64,000 nucleotides of DNA from Glandiceps talaboti (taxonomy: Eukaryota > Hemichordata > Enteropneusta > Spengelidae). Location of the stretch: assembly GCF_964340395.1 (NCBI RefSeq), contig NC_135551.1, positions 558,001 through 622,000 of the forward strand, written 5' to 3'. A program made the position numbers and the translations under genes. The notes under the pieces are model-generated. The model saw nothing but the letters and a program-made list of their open reading frames with translations. It searched no databases and was not told the DNA's origin. This document shows, piece by piece, positions 10,501 to 24,924 of the stretch; positions within the stretch are counted from its first letter, which is position 1; each line of letters opens with the position of its first letter.

Positions 10501-13500
10501 GTCTCTGCTCTGTCTCCGTGTGTATGTTTGACTACGATGTCAGTCGATGTCATTTACATGACGAGGATTATTGCTGGATAGTGCCAAAACATATGGAAAC
10601 GATTTTTGAGAAATCTGGAAAGAATTTAATACGATTTCTCAACTTTCAAATTTGAATGAAACAAATATTTATGATGCCTCCATGATTGTACTTGTAGTCT
10701 TGTTAGTTCGCGTTACGTTCATCTCCACAACATGCACAGAGCTACAGATCGTAGAGAACATTCGACAGGTACATTGTATACGAACTAGACTAGGCAGCGA
10801 TGTATGATCTGTGTGTACAACATAGACAGTTGTCCTTGAAATTTGAGGATCATTACAGAAATAAAAGAGTTGCCAACGTTAGATTTGTTTTATTTATGAA
10901 TTATATCACTCGTTCATCAGTATCAAATGTCGCACTAAATGTTTCAAAAATGTCTTGCTTCTGGGTCATTAGAAAATTTAACTGAAAGTATGGGAATTCT
11001 TGATCGAAACATATTCAATCATAAAATCCTCAGGTTTCTGACAATTTCCAATACTTGTTACAAGAAAGGCTGCATTCCAAGAATATTTGGTTAGCTACAT
11101 GTATTACATCTGATGCCTTACACGTGACACGCATGATCATTGTCCAGTTTGCACCACATGGTACGCCTCGCCTCCTATCCTGTACATGTACATGTTCCGT
11201 ACGTTACTAATACTAGCTTGTCTGTCAGTGCCACATTTTGCTTCCTCTCTTCATTTTTCTCAGATGTTTTAAGAATTTGAAAATAGTCAGTGTCCGATCG
11301 ACAAAATTTCTTTCCACCGAAGTTTAGAAAACATTTAGTTCTACTCTACGTTACATCGTGTTGTTGCATCATACATCATGAGACGTCACATTGACCTCAC
11401 ACTTCGCTTCATGCTTCCTTCAACGTCCCTATGAAACTAGTTCGAAGGCTATCGCTAGCAATAGCGTGGCCAGTCTTGTTTTACCGCGTAATCGTCAAAT
11501 GTTTTCCAAATAAATATGAATTTATTTATTTCTTTTTTTTTTACACTTTGGGTATTTTACTTGCTATTAATACTTCTGGGCAACTCATATTTAATTTTCC
11601 GACCTTAGAATTTTTTTTCAATGATCGTCAGGTTTTAGTACTTTCCTAAGCCGGTCCCACAACTAAACTGTTGTGGTTATACTTATAAGTTATAGCTGGG
11701 CGTTGTGGCCGGTAGGTAACCGGCTATTATCTACATCACTGCTTATACTAGGCATAGGTATGTCAACGACACTACTACTCGACAGAAAACACTTATCACG
11801 CAAAAAAAGTTGTATGAAATTGTGATTTTACTAAGGAATGTAGCAACCCAGAACGTACATCGATCAAACTGAGGAACATTTTGGTTTCATTTTATGTCAT
11901 TCTATTTCAGTAACAATATCATTTTCATGTACCGTTCGCATATGTGAGCTTGATTTTAGGCAAAATATCGGGCTAATAGAGTGCACACAGACTCTTTTGT
12001 TCGCTTGTATTGTTTGCACGTTGTTTATTTGCACCATTCACAGTGTTTTATCAATGTTTGTGTAACTTGTAAGCCTAATTGAAAACCGGGCCAATGGTTT
12101 TTACTAGGCAAATTTGAAACAAATTTTGCGTCAGTTTGAGGGTAAACCTGCTATATTGGCTACCAAACTTATTTAAAGTCAGTTATTTCTACTCATGTTG
12201 CATCACTTTGTATTTACAAGCAGTATATATGAAATATGAGAGCCATGTGATACTTTTTCAATGCAAAATGGGATGAAGATATGAGGGCAAAGTCAGTGCT
12301 CCTTACAGCAGTTTGAATTTCACGCATATGCATACATTACCCATAATCCTCTTTATATAGTGGACATCTGCCTTTAACACATGTACTAAATGATATTGAA
12401 ATTCAAGTATGCATTCGTATGACATATCCTAATTACCGAAAATCATTAATCATGCAAATTAGTTATTAACACTGTAATGGTACATCAACCAACTTTATAG
12501 GGCGTATAAACTTTGTTATGTTTAATGTATGAAATAAATTATATTGAAATTGAAGTATGCAGTTTAAGATATAGCCTAATTACCGAAAAAAAATTATTAT
12601 ACAAATTATTCACTAAATCTTCAAGTGAAATCAACAACTTTTATAGGAATATGCACTACACTACTGGAAGAAAAATAGTTCCGGTATATCGCGATTAACT
12701 CGCGAGTAAATCCCGAGGAAATCGGGGGGAGTCTTTCAGTGAAATCGCGAGCGAAAATGTTGACTCGCGTGTTGACTCGCGTGTTGACATTACGTGTACA
12801 CACACACGAGTTTCGAGTAAACGCGAGTATGGATATCGTTCTATAGGATTTGAATAAGGAGCAAATGCATTTGAAGGTAAGCAACATTCATGAGATTTCA
12901 ACTAACTGACTTATTGATTGATTGATTGATTGATTGACTGACTGACTGACAGACTGATTGATTGTTAGCTACGAATTTATTTGTGACGATTGTAAACATT
13001 TACGGGTTGATCGTGAAAAAAAGGAAGTAGTTATCACGTTGAAACGGCAATCTACGTACGTTGTGTTTTCACAGCGTACAGTAAACCTTACAGACGAATT
13101 TATGTTGTACTTTTATTAGAACTTTTTGCTTTGTAACCTAACTGTTCACCATCGAATTCTTCACTTTCATACAATGTACTCGCCAGGTAGGATGGGAAGC
13201 AACAGTGTCGAAACCACATGTGAAAGGACGTCCACACGAATGCCCGTACCGTTTGTGTCAAGTTCTCACTGCATACCACATGGTACACACAGCATCGGGA
13301 GGATGATTACTGACTGGAAGAGCCTGGCGATTTCATCATCCTTGAACTTGAAGTTTGAGTTCGCCGCATACCATTGACATATAGACGTTTAGAAACTGGG
13401 AGATATAGAAATGAACCAGTGGTTGATAGACTTTGTGTATTTTGTAACCAAAATGCTATAGAAAATGAGATTCACTATATTCTATATTGTAGTCTTTATG

Positions 13501-16500
13501 ATGACATACGTACCATTTATATTAACACAGAAAATAACACTGAGTACATCTGACAATGTGAAACTGAAGTACTTGATGACAAAACAGGTTACGAATACGG
13601 CAAAATTCATCAAAGCTAATTTTTTATGTCGGAGTGAAACTTTGTATCGGAGTTAATTCAATTTTTCCAACACTGTATGTACAATTCCTTTTTTGAACTA
13701 TAACCAGGATATATTGTAAATATATCCTTTTTTGTTCAAGGTGACTTATTGCGTTGACCCGTTTGAAGGAACTAGGTACATTGTGATTACTGTGGTCTTC
13801 ACAACATTATTTTACGTAAATTTCACCAGTGGGATCTGTAAGTAGGGTTTCTAAGATATCGGCACTGCGGGAAATCAAAACACTTCTCTGTACCATAACA
13901 AAGCGTCATTGCATACTGTTTCAACTTCCATGTATTTCCTCCGCCAACTTTGACAGATGAAGAGTCTGTGTTACAAACAAGCGACCTATCGGTCAGAATA
14001 GCTCCGCTGTTTTTTTTTTTAATTTAATTTTTTATTTTGGTGACATGTAGAAGTGGTTCAGGTCTTCAGCTCTTCACTATGCAGTTTTGTTTTAGCGATG
14101 CAATAAAGTGGTTAGTGGTTTCATATGTCTCACTATAAAACACATTTTACACAGAAGTTGGTAATGTATTGTACTTTTATACCATAGTCACCATTTTATA
14201 ACAAAAATCTACTGTTATGAAAAATTGCACAAAATCTCAGAAAAAAATGACTGGGAAATGCACACAAGAAAAAGAAAAAAAGAGGATTTTGAGGTTGGCT
14301 ATAAATAATTCCAGTGTCTTACAGCTGTAACCCTGGAAAATTTTAATGATGAATGAAATAAACTAGGGATCTAAAATAATTTTGAGGCAATTTGAATTTC
14401 AATTTTCTAACAAATTTACAAAGTCAACAACATTCAACTTGTACTAGTTGTGGTAGATATATATAGGGAAGAAATGTATTAATCGCCATCTTAGTTTCCG
14501 TACGGCGACAATCTCAAGTACCCGGAAGAGAGTCATTCTCAGCCATACGTTACAGTGGTAACACTCATTCATGTTCGGTTACCTTTCACAAAGAAAACAC
14601 AACGAAATGGTTGAAATGATCTTTTTTTTATTTCTTTTCATCACAACAACAAAATCTGCGTGATCAAAAGTGTTGTAAACTAAACCAGAAAGAATTATCG
14701 GACTGGCTAAACTTCCCGATGAACTGGAGTAAGGTCCTACTACTTCCAAGTAAGCCTCGATAGTACTATAGTACGTGAGAAAATCGTCTCAAACTAGCGA
14801 TACAACTTTCAAAATATAACTTGACATGTCTTCATTTGTTGGAGTTGTACAATTCAAGACGGGTTTTCACTAGAAAACAACAATTCTGTGAATAATGACA
14901 CTCTGAACGCAGCGATTTCTCGGACGATGTTACCACTGTAACGTATGGCTGACAACGACTTGCTTCCGGGTTAGTCCCTCGTGCATACGGGTGGATTGTC
15001 GGCGATTAATACACACATCGTCTGATATTTTAATTCACAGTGTTTCTTGTGACCGGCGCCTGTCAGCAGACTCTGCCATTTTTTTCATCATTCCATTGTA
15101 TTTAAACCTTGTACTTGACATTTCGCAATATTTATAATTCTCAACAAAATACCTCAACATGCCTCACTTCGCTCGTACTCAAAGCAGCCCCGCGCGTAGT
15201 CCTGCTTGCATACGGAGGAATTCGGGACTCGATTCTGACAATTGTCCCTCCCCTCCGGTGTTTAGAGTCAAGTCAGTAATACAGACTCGTGCACCCGGAC
15301 AGGACAAATGTATGTTGTTATGTTTAACGAATATACTGAATTACATTGAAATTGAAGAGTGCAGTTTTAAGATATTGCTTACTTAGTTGATTTCATTGAT
15401 ATGCAAATTTCCCTAATTAACATGAACAGATCTTGCTCAAAAACTACTCAGCAGCTTGAACGGAGGGTACCTAATTAGCATATATTTATGAGGATTATAT
15501 TTGAATTCAGACAGCGCCCTCTAGTTGGACAGTGACCGTTAGTAGGTTTTCACGGAAATTTTCGTCGCTTCATATTATCGTCTTCGTTAACCAACCATAC
15601 CTAATTTATGGTGATATTTGTATTGAATAGCCTTGTTGGTAAGTATTCGCATGTAATTTTTCAAGAATTTCTATGTAGTGAAACTGTCATTTTGACCATG
15701 CTACGGGTTTTTAGCAATCGAATATTGTTACAAGTTTAACGATGCCGCAAATACATGCAATGATATTTACATTCAAAATAAGTCGTGCTATCGATTTATC
15801 ATGATATGAGAAACGTTGAAACGTAATTTCTGTTTGGCTCAAGGTCTTGATACAAACTTACAGACATTTAAAGTTGACCATGAATCGATGTTTCCATCAT
15901 GGCGACCTTCCTATTGAATCACTGACTACGCGTGTTGCCAAGCCAAGAGCACACGCTGAGCTATACGCGTACACGTATATTCCGTTTCGGCCTTTGAAAC
16001 TAGATTGACTCAGCTCAAATAGTAGTATTGGATATAATCATTTCGTAATTAATTTCAGACCAACTTCACACACAAAACTGTTTCGTCTTGCAGGTATATA
16101 GTAGCTGATGGTTGGTTGGTTGAAGGAGGGATTTGTGACAAGACATTCAGCTTTCCGAGTCATTCGCCGTGTGGATGTGGAGAACTTTGCTTTCTGTCTG
16201 AACTTTATCTTAGGTGTAAATTTGTGTTGAACTGTTTGTCTAGAGTGTCACCTTGGGTCATTTATTTCATTTGTCCATATATTGTACATTGCTCCTTTTT
16301 CATTTACTTTATTGCTATTGTAATTTTTGACTTGTACTCTTTAAATATGATCCTATTAAAACACTCAACTGTTCTATCACACAAAAGCAAGGTTGTCCTA
16401 AATAAAATACGTGTCATTTATTAACAATGCACAGCTTGCACATCTAGTGACATACCAAGGAAATTGAGTATCATATCTAATCAGTCAAAAAATAGACTAT

Positions 16501-18451
16501 TTGAACTGTCTAAACGTAAGGTTATGAAAGTTAATTTGAAGCTTTAAAAAAAGGCGTTTATTCAGTCTGTGAAAACATTTCATTCAAATTTTATTCAATA
16601 CATAGACTGATTAAAATCCGATGTAGATGTCGGCTAATCGTTCATTGCTATTTTACCTTCGTTATTTTGCCTGAATTGACCTTCTTGGTACATGTTTACA
16701 TTTTTTAGCCTGATCGCCTCCGATCAGGCTAAAAAAATATAAACATGTACCAAGAAATAACGAAGGTAAAATAGCAGTGAACGATTAGCCGACATCTACA
16801 TCGGATTTTAATCAGATTGATAGATAACATGACAGTTATGCGAAAACAATACATGAACAATTGTTGTGAAATCCATGATGTGATAAATTAGATCGAGAGG
16901 TGGAAAATGGGTCAACACAAAAAGCTATCGTTCAACATGAGCTGCAACAGTTGATTCGTTTTATGAGCAATAATAAAACATACAGAAGTGTTTCCAAAAA
17001 AGATGTATGTGTATATGAGGTATGGTTGAAAAAGATAATGAAGCGTGAAAAATACAAAAAAATAAGTTGTGACTTGAAATAATAAGGTATCGGATACAAG
17101 TAAGAACACGGTTTGAGGAGGAAAATATGCCAAACCCTACCGCATTAAGTATCATTGGTTGAGGTGATCAGTCGCACCAAAGTAGGATAGTATTACCAGA
17201 TTATAATAGTCACGGTTTCATTGCTAAGGGTGAGGTTTTTTTTTTTTTGTTTCTCATCTCCAATGGAATAGTCAGGCGGGTCGGGCGGGCGAAATAAAAA
17301 AAAAAGGGGGCAAGAAAAAAAATGTATTTTTTCAGTTCTATTCTCTGTCCTTTCTGTCCTGTTAGTCTCTATACAACTTCATTTATCTTCTCTTTATTGA
17401 TTTCCTTGTTACAAGTCTCTTTCCTTCATTTTAGCAAGGTTGACAAGTCTGTAGAACAACTTTGTAAGAAGATGATTAAATACTTATCATCCTGATGGGT
17501 GTATATCTGTAGCCATGAACTATTGTGTGATTTTATCAGGAGTACTAATACATTCGTCCTATTAATCAAAGTGGCATTGCCATCGCTAACAATGTTTTCA
17601 AGTTATCCAATTTGAACTTTAGTGTGTAACTTTTTGAAACACGTACGTGATTGTCACTGATCAGTGTGCTAGATGAATTTTCATTTATATAAACCATAAC
17701 TTCTATGAAACATTTTTCTTCAGTGTGAACTTGTCAAAATAATCCACCAGATAACATGTCAAGCATTTCTAGAACTCAGAACCCCTTTGGGATTTACTGT
17801 TTAAAAGTAATTAAAAGTAATAATGTAAACATTGGAATGTCTTCAAAGGTCATGCATGTCATGGGTCATGAAACGGCTATGGAGTCGGTCATTTCCCTGA
17901 TAATACAACTGATTTAAAGCTAAAAACTGGTCAAGAAATTTGGAATGCAGTATGACTTTTACCAATTTTAAGCATAATTTTGAAAATGATGGAAATATTC
18001 TGAGCTATTATTGCATTGCAGCAAAATGTACCGCGTGACAGTATTAATTTTGAGCCCTGTCCCTCATCAAACCTCAATGGCTTCTGCCATGATGAAAGAC
18101 ACATGCTGCTCTGACGTAACAAAGGGGTTGGGTAGACGGCGGTGTTCTGCCAAGGTTTCCAACAAGTGGGGACACAGGCCCCTTGGTTCCAAAAAGTGGT
18201 GTCATTTGACAGGGAGTGGGGTCAATTATTATTGTTTATGAAATATTCATATAAATTATCTCAGACCACTATAGAGATACTGTGGTCTGAGATATTCCAT
18301 TACGTATAGACCATTACCTAACTACATAAAAAAATTCCATTCATAATAACAGTTCCCAGTAAGCTATTTTTTGAAAATAGTGTACTACACATTACACCTT
18401 AGAAAAAGAAGGCAATTAAGATTATGTAACTTTAAGTTATATATATATAAA

Positions 18452-18487
<36 letters not shown>

Positions 18488-18523
18488 TGTATGTATGTAT
18501 GTATGTATGTATGTATGTATGTA

Positions 18524-18609
<86 letters not shown>

Positions 18610-21600
18610 AAGTCAGTGGTAAGATTTGTCCGTAGTACAGTGCTCGATACGTCTGCACGCAGAGCGGAGTATATGTTGGGTAATCTGAATATCAATGAAT
18701 AGCAGTGCTAAAATTTATAATTCCTTTTTTCGGACAAGGACAATGACCAACTTCAAAATAAGTCACAGTGAACATATGATTGAATAAAAACTTTGAGAAA
18801 TCCTAAACTTGTAACCACTTGTTTCATTTTTAAAATTGTTAGTACACTGCTGTGTTTATCATTCCCTCTTCACATTCATGACATTTTGAAGAAAAAAAAT
18901 CCCTGACTTTATGTGAACGAAAAACTTACAAATAATAGTCAAACAAACTTTAAAATAATTTTTTATTAATTAACCGTTACTGGCTGTGTATCATGATTTG
19001 GTCCTGCTATATCAAATGACAGCATAGTTACCTACCGTAAACTTGCAATGATACGGAAAGCTGACATTAGGTGTCCTTGAAACTCAGAACTTGAATCTTT
19101 AACTAAAACTATCAACAAAGTCAAAGTTGGGATGCTCTGTAAATATTACATTAATTTTTTTCTGATTTGCACAACAAGTTCGTTCTTCATGTCTGACCGG
19201 GCGCACATGCATCGGCCGTCTATAAGTGGCCATGCCAGTGATTACGCATTGATTCAGTGCCCAACACATGTGTCACTAGCACTGTCAACATCATGCAACA
19301 CGATCCCCTAACACAGCTTTTTCGGAATCAAAATACACATGTACTCATTTAATTTAACCCATCAACAAATGAAAATCACAACCTGTCCCATAAATTTGGT
19401 TCACGAAGGCTTCTGAGCTGTGGCATGGCAGATGGATGTTCCGGTAGCAAGTTCAGTGTTTCGCACACGTCAGTGATTAGGTCAGAGGTCACGACAGTGA
19501 CAGTAGACAAAACATGTGACGAGAGACGTCCATTTCGACGTCTCATCTAATCCCTCTAATGTTTTAATTTGTAGATTAAGTTTATCAAAGTTGATCTTTT
19601 TGTGGCATTTTTTATGTTAACAATAGAACTGCGCGTTGTCACTGTATCTTATATGATGTCAACAAAACTTTCCCTTACGCAGTCAGTATACTTCTTGTGG
19701 GATTCACGTCGAGTCAGAGCCTGGCCTGGTCCGGCCGTGGACTTAGATAATTTTGATGTCTGCCGTAAAATGAATGCGCCAAAGCGACGCAAGGTGGGAA
19801 AATTATTGCTTCATTTGTAATTTTAGGGGGCCAATGTCGCAAGGTCGTGGCCTCGGCAGAACTGGCCTAAGACGCCATGGGGAACCTTACAATTTTGCTG
19901 TGCTCAGGGGTCGGTCGGAAATAAAAAAACTTTTTTTTTTCTGATGTCGGAGCTGCAAATTAGGGTCGGTCGGGAGATGAGAAACAGAAAAATAAAAAGG
20001 GCCGCCCTAATAGTAATCATTTAAGTATCTTGTGGGATTCAGAAGAAAATAAAATACTGCTGACAAATACACAAAGGGTTGTAAATGTAAAGGGGTGGAA
20101 AAACAAACAATGTGATTGTGTTTAAAAAAGGTCTTAAATGTGGGCCAGGATGTTATTGTAAAAACTGCGAAAATTGTGAAAGCAACGAATATACACATAG
20201 GGGAGAGAATAATGATATGGAAGTGGATGACATCGTGTTAACAGAGGGTGAAGAAATACTTGACATTACTGATGAACTAGAAACTCTTGTACAGTTTGAA
20301 GAAGAATATAATTTACCAGAAGAATGTGTGTTTGAGAGGGAAGATGATGTGGATGAGGGCGAGGACGGAGATTGGGATGATAACGATTTTCAGTTTCAAG
20401 AAAAATCAAACATAACACCTAATAAAAAAAATATGTGGTTCCGATTATTAAAATTTAGCAAAGGTGGGGTACATGTGTAGATAGAATTTTTAGTCTATTT
20501 TATTATATATATTTTTTTTCATGTGTGAGTGTCTAGTTTAGGGTTTCCATTGTTTTCCAAAAGGTCTCTGTGTTTGTTTATTTCTTCCCATCAGATATAC
20601 AGCCGTTTCAAATTGGAAGAACAGTTCTATGTATTGTCTTCCTAGGTTGGTGTCAGTGTCCACATCCATTATTTCTCGTGAGAATTCACAACTTATTTTT
20701 TCTCGAATACGTAAAAAAAAAGTTTAAGGTCGACTAAGCAGTGAAAAAACTAGGTAGGGTTTGATAATCGGAACCAAACAATTATTTTTTAGGCCTGAGT
20801 AAAGAGTTATCAACGTAATAGCTTCTGTTTTGAAAATGGTGTTTGTATTGTTACTTTCTGATGTTTTCAAGTTTTTTAGCTTGGTCTTGCTGTTCATTTT
20901 TGGTATTTAAGTTACGTGTTACCTGTACATGAAAGAACACATCAATATAATAGTAATAATAATAATACTTCAAAAACACTAAACATAATAGTAAAAGAAA
21001 TATAAATGTAAAAAACCTAAAAAATTAACCTGAAAGACTTTGAATTGGATTTACAAAAACTAATAAACGATGTAAGCTTATAATGCAATGTTCTCGCTAT
21101 GTATGAAAGCGAGACAGTCAGGTACAACAGCACTGGATTTAGCTCTGGATGCATGCGCTACGATGTTCGACACGTCTTTCCAGATGGAAAGACGTGTCGA
21201 ACATCGTAGCGCATACATCCAGAGCTACCCTGGATTATGATGGCAGTATCGTATATTTGGGGAAAAAAACAAACTCTTAGGGTGTCTTTATTTCTGTGGT
21301 CATGGAAAAACTCGTAAGTAATCAGCGTAAAAACAGTCATTTGTTCCATATACACTTGCGTTATCCATTCCCTGCATAGCGCAGAATTCAATAGACGTAT
21401 TGGTCTCTGCACGGCGTCACTTAATCATGCCGCAAATACATGCAATGTACCGTACGGCCTTGAAATTTGGACCAGCTACTATCGATGGTATAGACAACAG
21501 TTTGTGAAAGTTTCCCCTTGGCTCAAGCCCTATAAGGCCCTTTAACCCTTTCACCACCGATTCCCTCAATTGAGGGAACGCGCTAGGGCGCCCACCGATT

Positions 21601-23588
21601 CCCTCAATTGAGGGAACGCCAGAGTTCATTCACCTACCTCGCCGTTATGCCGTTAAACGGCAGCAATTGCTGCAAAAATTGCTGCCATAACTAGTTCCAC
21701 ACATGCGTATTAGCCTTGTTTATCTACACTGCCATTTTGAAAGCATGACAGTGAACGATATCAGGAGTACGATCCAAATGACGAGCGATCGTAATTTTAT
21801 GTGCGTTTTTCGCTCACAAAATCGAATTTCAACATGGCGGAAGTAATTAACGGCTCTCATAACATGGTGTACGATATAAATTATGTCACTATCTTTGGAT
21901 ATTTCGACAGAATTTGACTCGAAATACATCGTTGAATACAAGTATTTAGCTATGGGAACACATTGTACTTGTATGTAAGCATCAAATTCCCGCTAAGGCC
22001 GTGTGAGCTGCCCACGGCAGTTTATGGTTGAATTTTTGAATGTCGTTCAAATTTACGCAATCTTGTGACCGTGCCGACGCCCATGCTAACGTTCTAGGGG
22101 TAATTTTTGGCTATATCATGGATTATTTTGGTTTTATTTCTTTTTGTTACGGCTCAATAATGACTTGTATTTGTATTAGCTCACTGTGTAGAGGTCAGTG
22201 GAGGGAAACTTACGCTTGATGTTGGCGATTTTCCGATCGGATTTTTTACGTGCGTTTTTCAATGTAAAATTCAAATTTCAACATCGGCGAAGCAAAATCT
22301 GCCTCCCCTAACATCGTTTGCAATGTAAATAAAGGTGCTGTTCGTAGAAATTTCCACTCAATTTTACTATGAATACGATGTTTTATACAAGGAGATGGCT
22401 GAGTGAACTCGATGCAGTATATGGAAGGATCAGATTATCGCAACGTAACTTCAAAGTCCTGACTGCATATTTGCTTTTGTGGGTAAGCATGTCGGCAAAA
22501 AGCGTCACGTTGGCGTCCCGATTCGGACTCGTATACTACCAACTTGTGGGTGGATTTTTTACTGATTTTGAGGATAAATTTGGTGATAATTTTTTGTTGT
22601 TCTGTCAAAAAATGATATATAATTACACAAACTGATTTTTCTGAAGGTATTGGGGCGACGACTTCAGATATTTTTTACCCTTCATTGCCGGTGCGGGGGC
22701 CGACTATTGCGTCGTAATCGGATTAGTAGGCCGTTAATTATTTTCGTTCAAATTTAATACGACTGAAAATAACATTTTCTGACAAATTTTCGCCGATTTT
22801 GACCATTTAGTCAGTATACAGAAGTTTTGTAAGAACATGAATGTTGGTATTTTGAATTTTGTCTGTAATATAAATATTTTGTTTATTTGTGATATGTCAA
22901 TAAATAAACAACCAGTGTTTGTTTTATTAATATTTTGTTACTTTAATCCATATTTCGGTTGTGTGTGTGATATTTGAATGCATGTATTTGCAACTATGAT
23001 GTAGAAAATTTATTTTCCATTCAAATGATACCTTATTTTTCAAAAATAAGCAACTCTAAGTATTTTTTATATCAGTTTGATTACACCACACTCACTCTCA
23101 CATTATGTCAGTGAGGGGGCTGGTGGACAACACACAATCCCATGAGGCAAGTGGTGGTGAAAGGGTTAAGTAAGTGTTTTCGGCGAGAGCTAGGTTTGCA
23201 TGCGTGGTTCGTGGCATGCGCTTCGGCACGGAAATTCTGCCATCGTAAATGAATTGCTTGCTCTCTAGTCAAATACTTTAAAGAATCTTAGTAAATGGTT
23301 CATTGTCAATCGAAATGGCTATATTTCAAAGAAAAATTTCATTCTGTTTGAATACACGGCGTAGTTTCTGAGAGTGTACGCCGATTCCCGTAACTGACAC
23401 ACTTCCGCATTCAGCGACGTAGCAAAAACGAGGCGCTTAGACAATGTAAAATATGCTAATTCGGTACCCTCCGTTCAAGCTGTCAGGTCTAGCCATTACC
23501 CCATACATTATAGGTACTAAATATCATTATACATGTAACTGAGACAGCCGTTTGTAAGAAAATGGTGAAACAGACAGACAGAAAGACA

Positions 23589-23624
<36 letters not shown>

Positions 23625-24883
23625 GACAGACGCATGACAGACACAGAGACAGACATCCCATTTTAATACCTCCCGTACCCTTACGGAAGGTAAAAACAGA
23701 GGCCGTTTGGAAAACAATGGAAAACCTGAACTAGACACTGGCACAGAAAAATAATATATTATAAAATAAAAATACCGCCAATGGCATAGTAGCACAACTG
23801 TACAGTTTTTAAAAATGTTTATCCATATGCTAGTCCATACTAACAATAGGTGTTCATTTGCTGAATAACTATCCAGTTGCCTACATTTTTTTGTATCCAA
23901 CCATGTTGCTATCTTTACGATAAATGCTATCATTTGGCTGTTGCTATGGGCGTGGTCATATTGTTAGATATATTTGCATACATTTATGTATGTTTTTGTT
24001 CACTTGTGTATGAATTCCTGATATTGTCTTTGCAATACACATGATCATTTGGCTGTTGCTATGGGCGTGGTCTTGTTGCTAGGCAAATTTACATACATTT
24101 TTTGAATGTTTATTAAATTGTCTATTAAACCCCATTGTTATCTTTGTGAAATACACCACCATTTGGCTGTTGCTATGGGCGTGGTCATGGTTACTAGGGT
24201 ATTTGCATACATTTTTTGAATGTTTACTCACTTGCCTACCAGATGATATTGTTATTTGACCAAAATATACTGCCATTTGGTTGTTGCTAAAGGGCGTGGT
24301 CATGGTCGCTAAGGCCAATTTTGTCAAAATATTTTGAAGAAAATCTGCAGAATAATAGTTTCAGAAACATCTCACCAAGTTTCAGACTCATTGACCGAGT
24401 ACTTTATGAGATATAAGTTTTTGACCAAAAATGAACATTCTTACACCTAATTTGCATATCACTCATGGAATCATTGTATGCTATAATATATTGTTGTCCA
24501 TACATCCCAAGATGCATTCCCATTAAATTTCAGCCCAATCTGCTCAGTAGTTTTGGAATTATAGATTTTTAACCAAAAAGACACATTTTTAGCCCTAATT
24601 TGCATATCACTGATGGAATCATCATGTCATGTACAAATCTTACTTTACACCCCCTAAAGAATGTTCCCACCAAATTTCGCACCAATCTGCCCAGTAGTTT
24701 CTGAGTTTAAGTTTTTTGACCAAAAATCACATTTTTTTACCCAAATCACACACCTGTGATGCGATCATTTTGATTTGAACAATTTCCCAACTAGACACCC
24801 AAGGTAATGGACCCACCAAATATCATGGCAATCGGTTCAGCAGTTTTTGACTTTAAGTTGTTTACACACACACACACACACAT

Positions 24884-24924
<41 letters not shown>

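Noticed and set aside
18371-18695. Frames of Ile/Tyr/Met repeats on both strands
   Set aside because: Microsatellite translation.
22369-22635. 88-aa frame inside the P1 piggyBac element as a transposase
   Set aside because: No DDE or cysteine-rich motifs, and the frame is not maintained in the inverted copy at 43973-45590.
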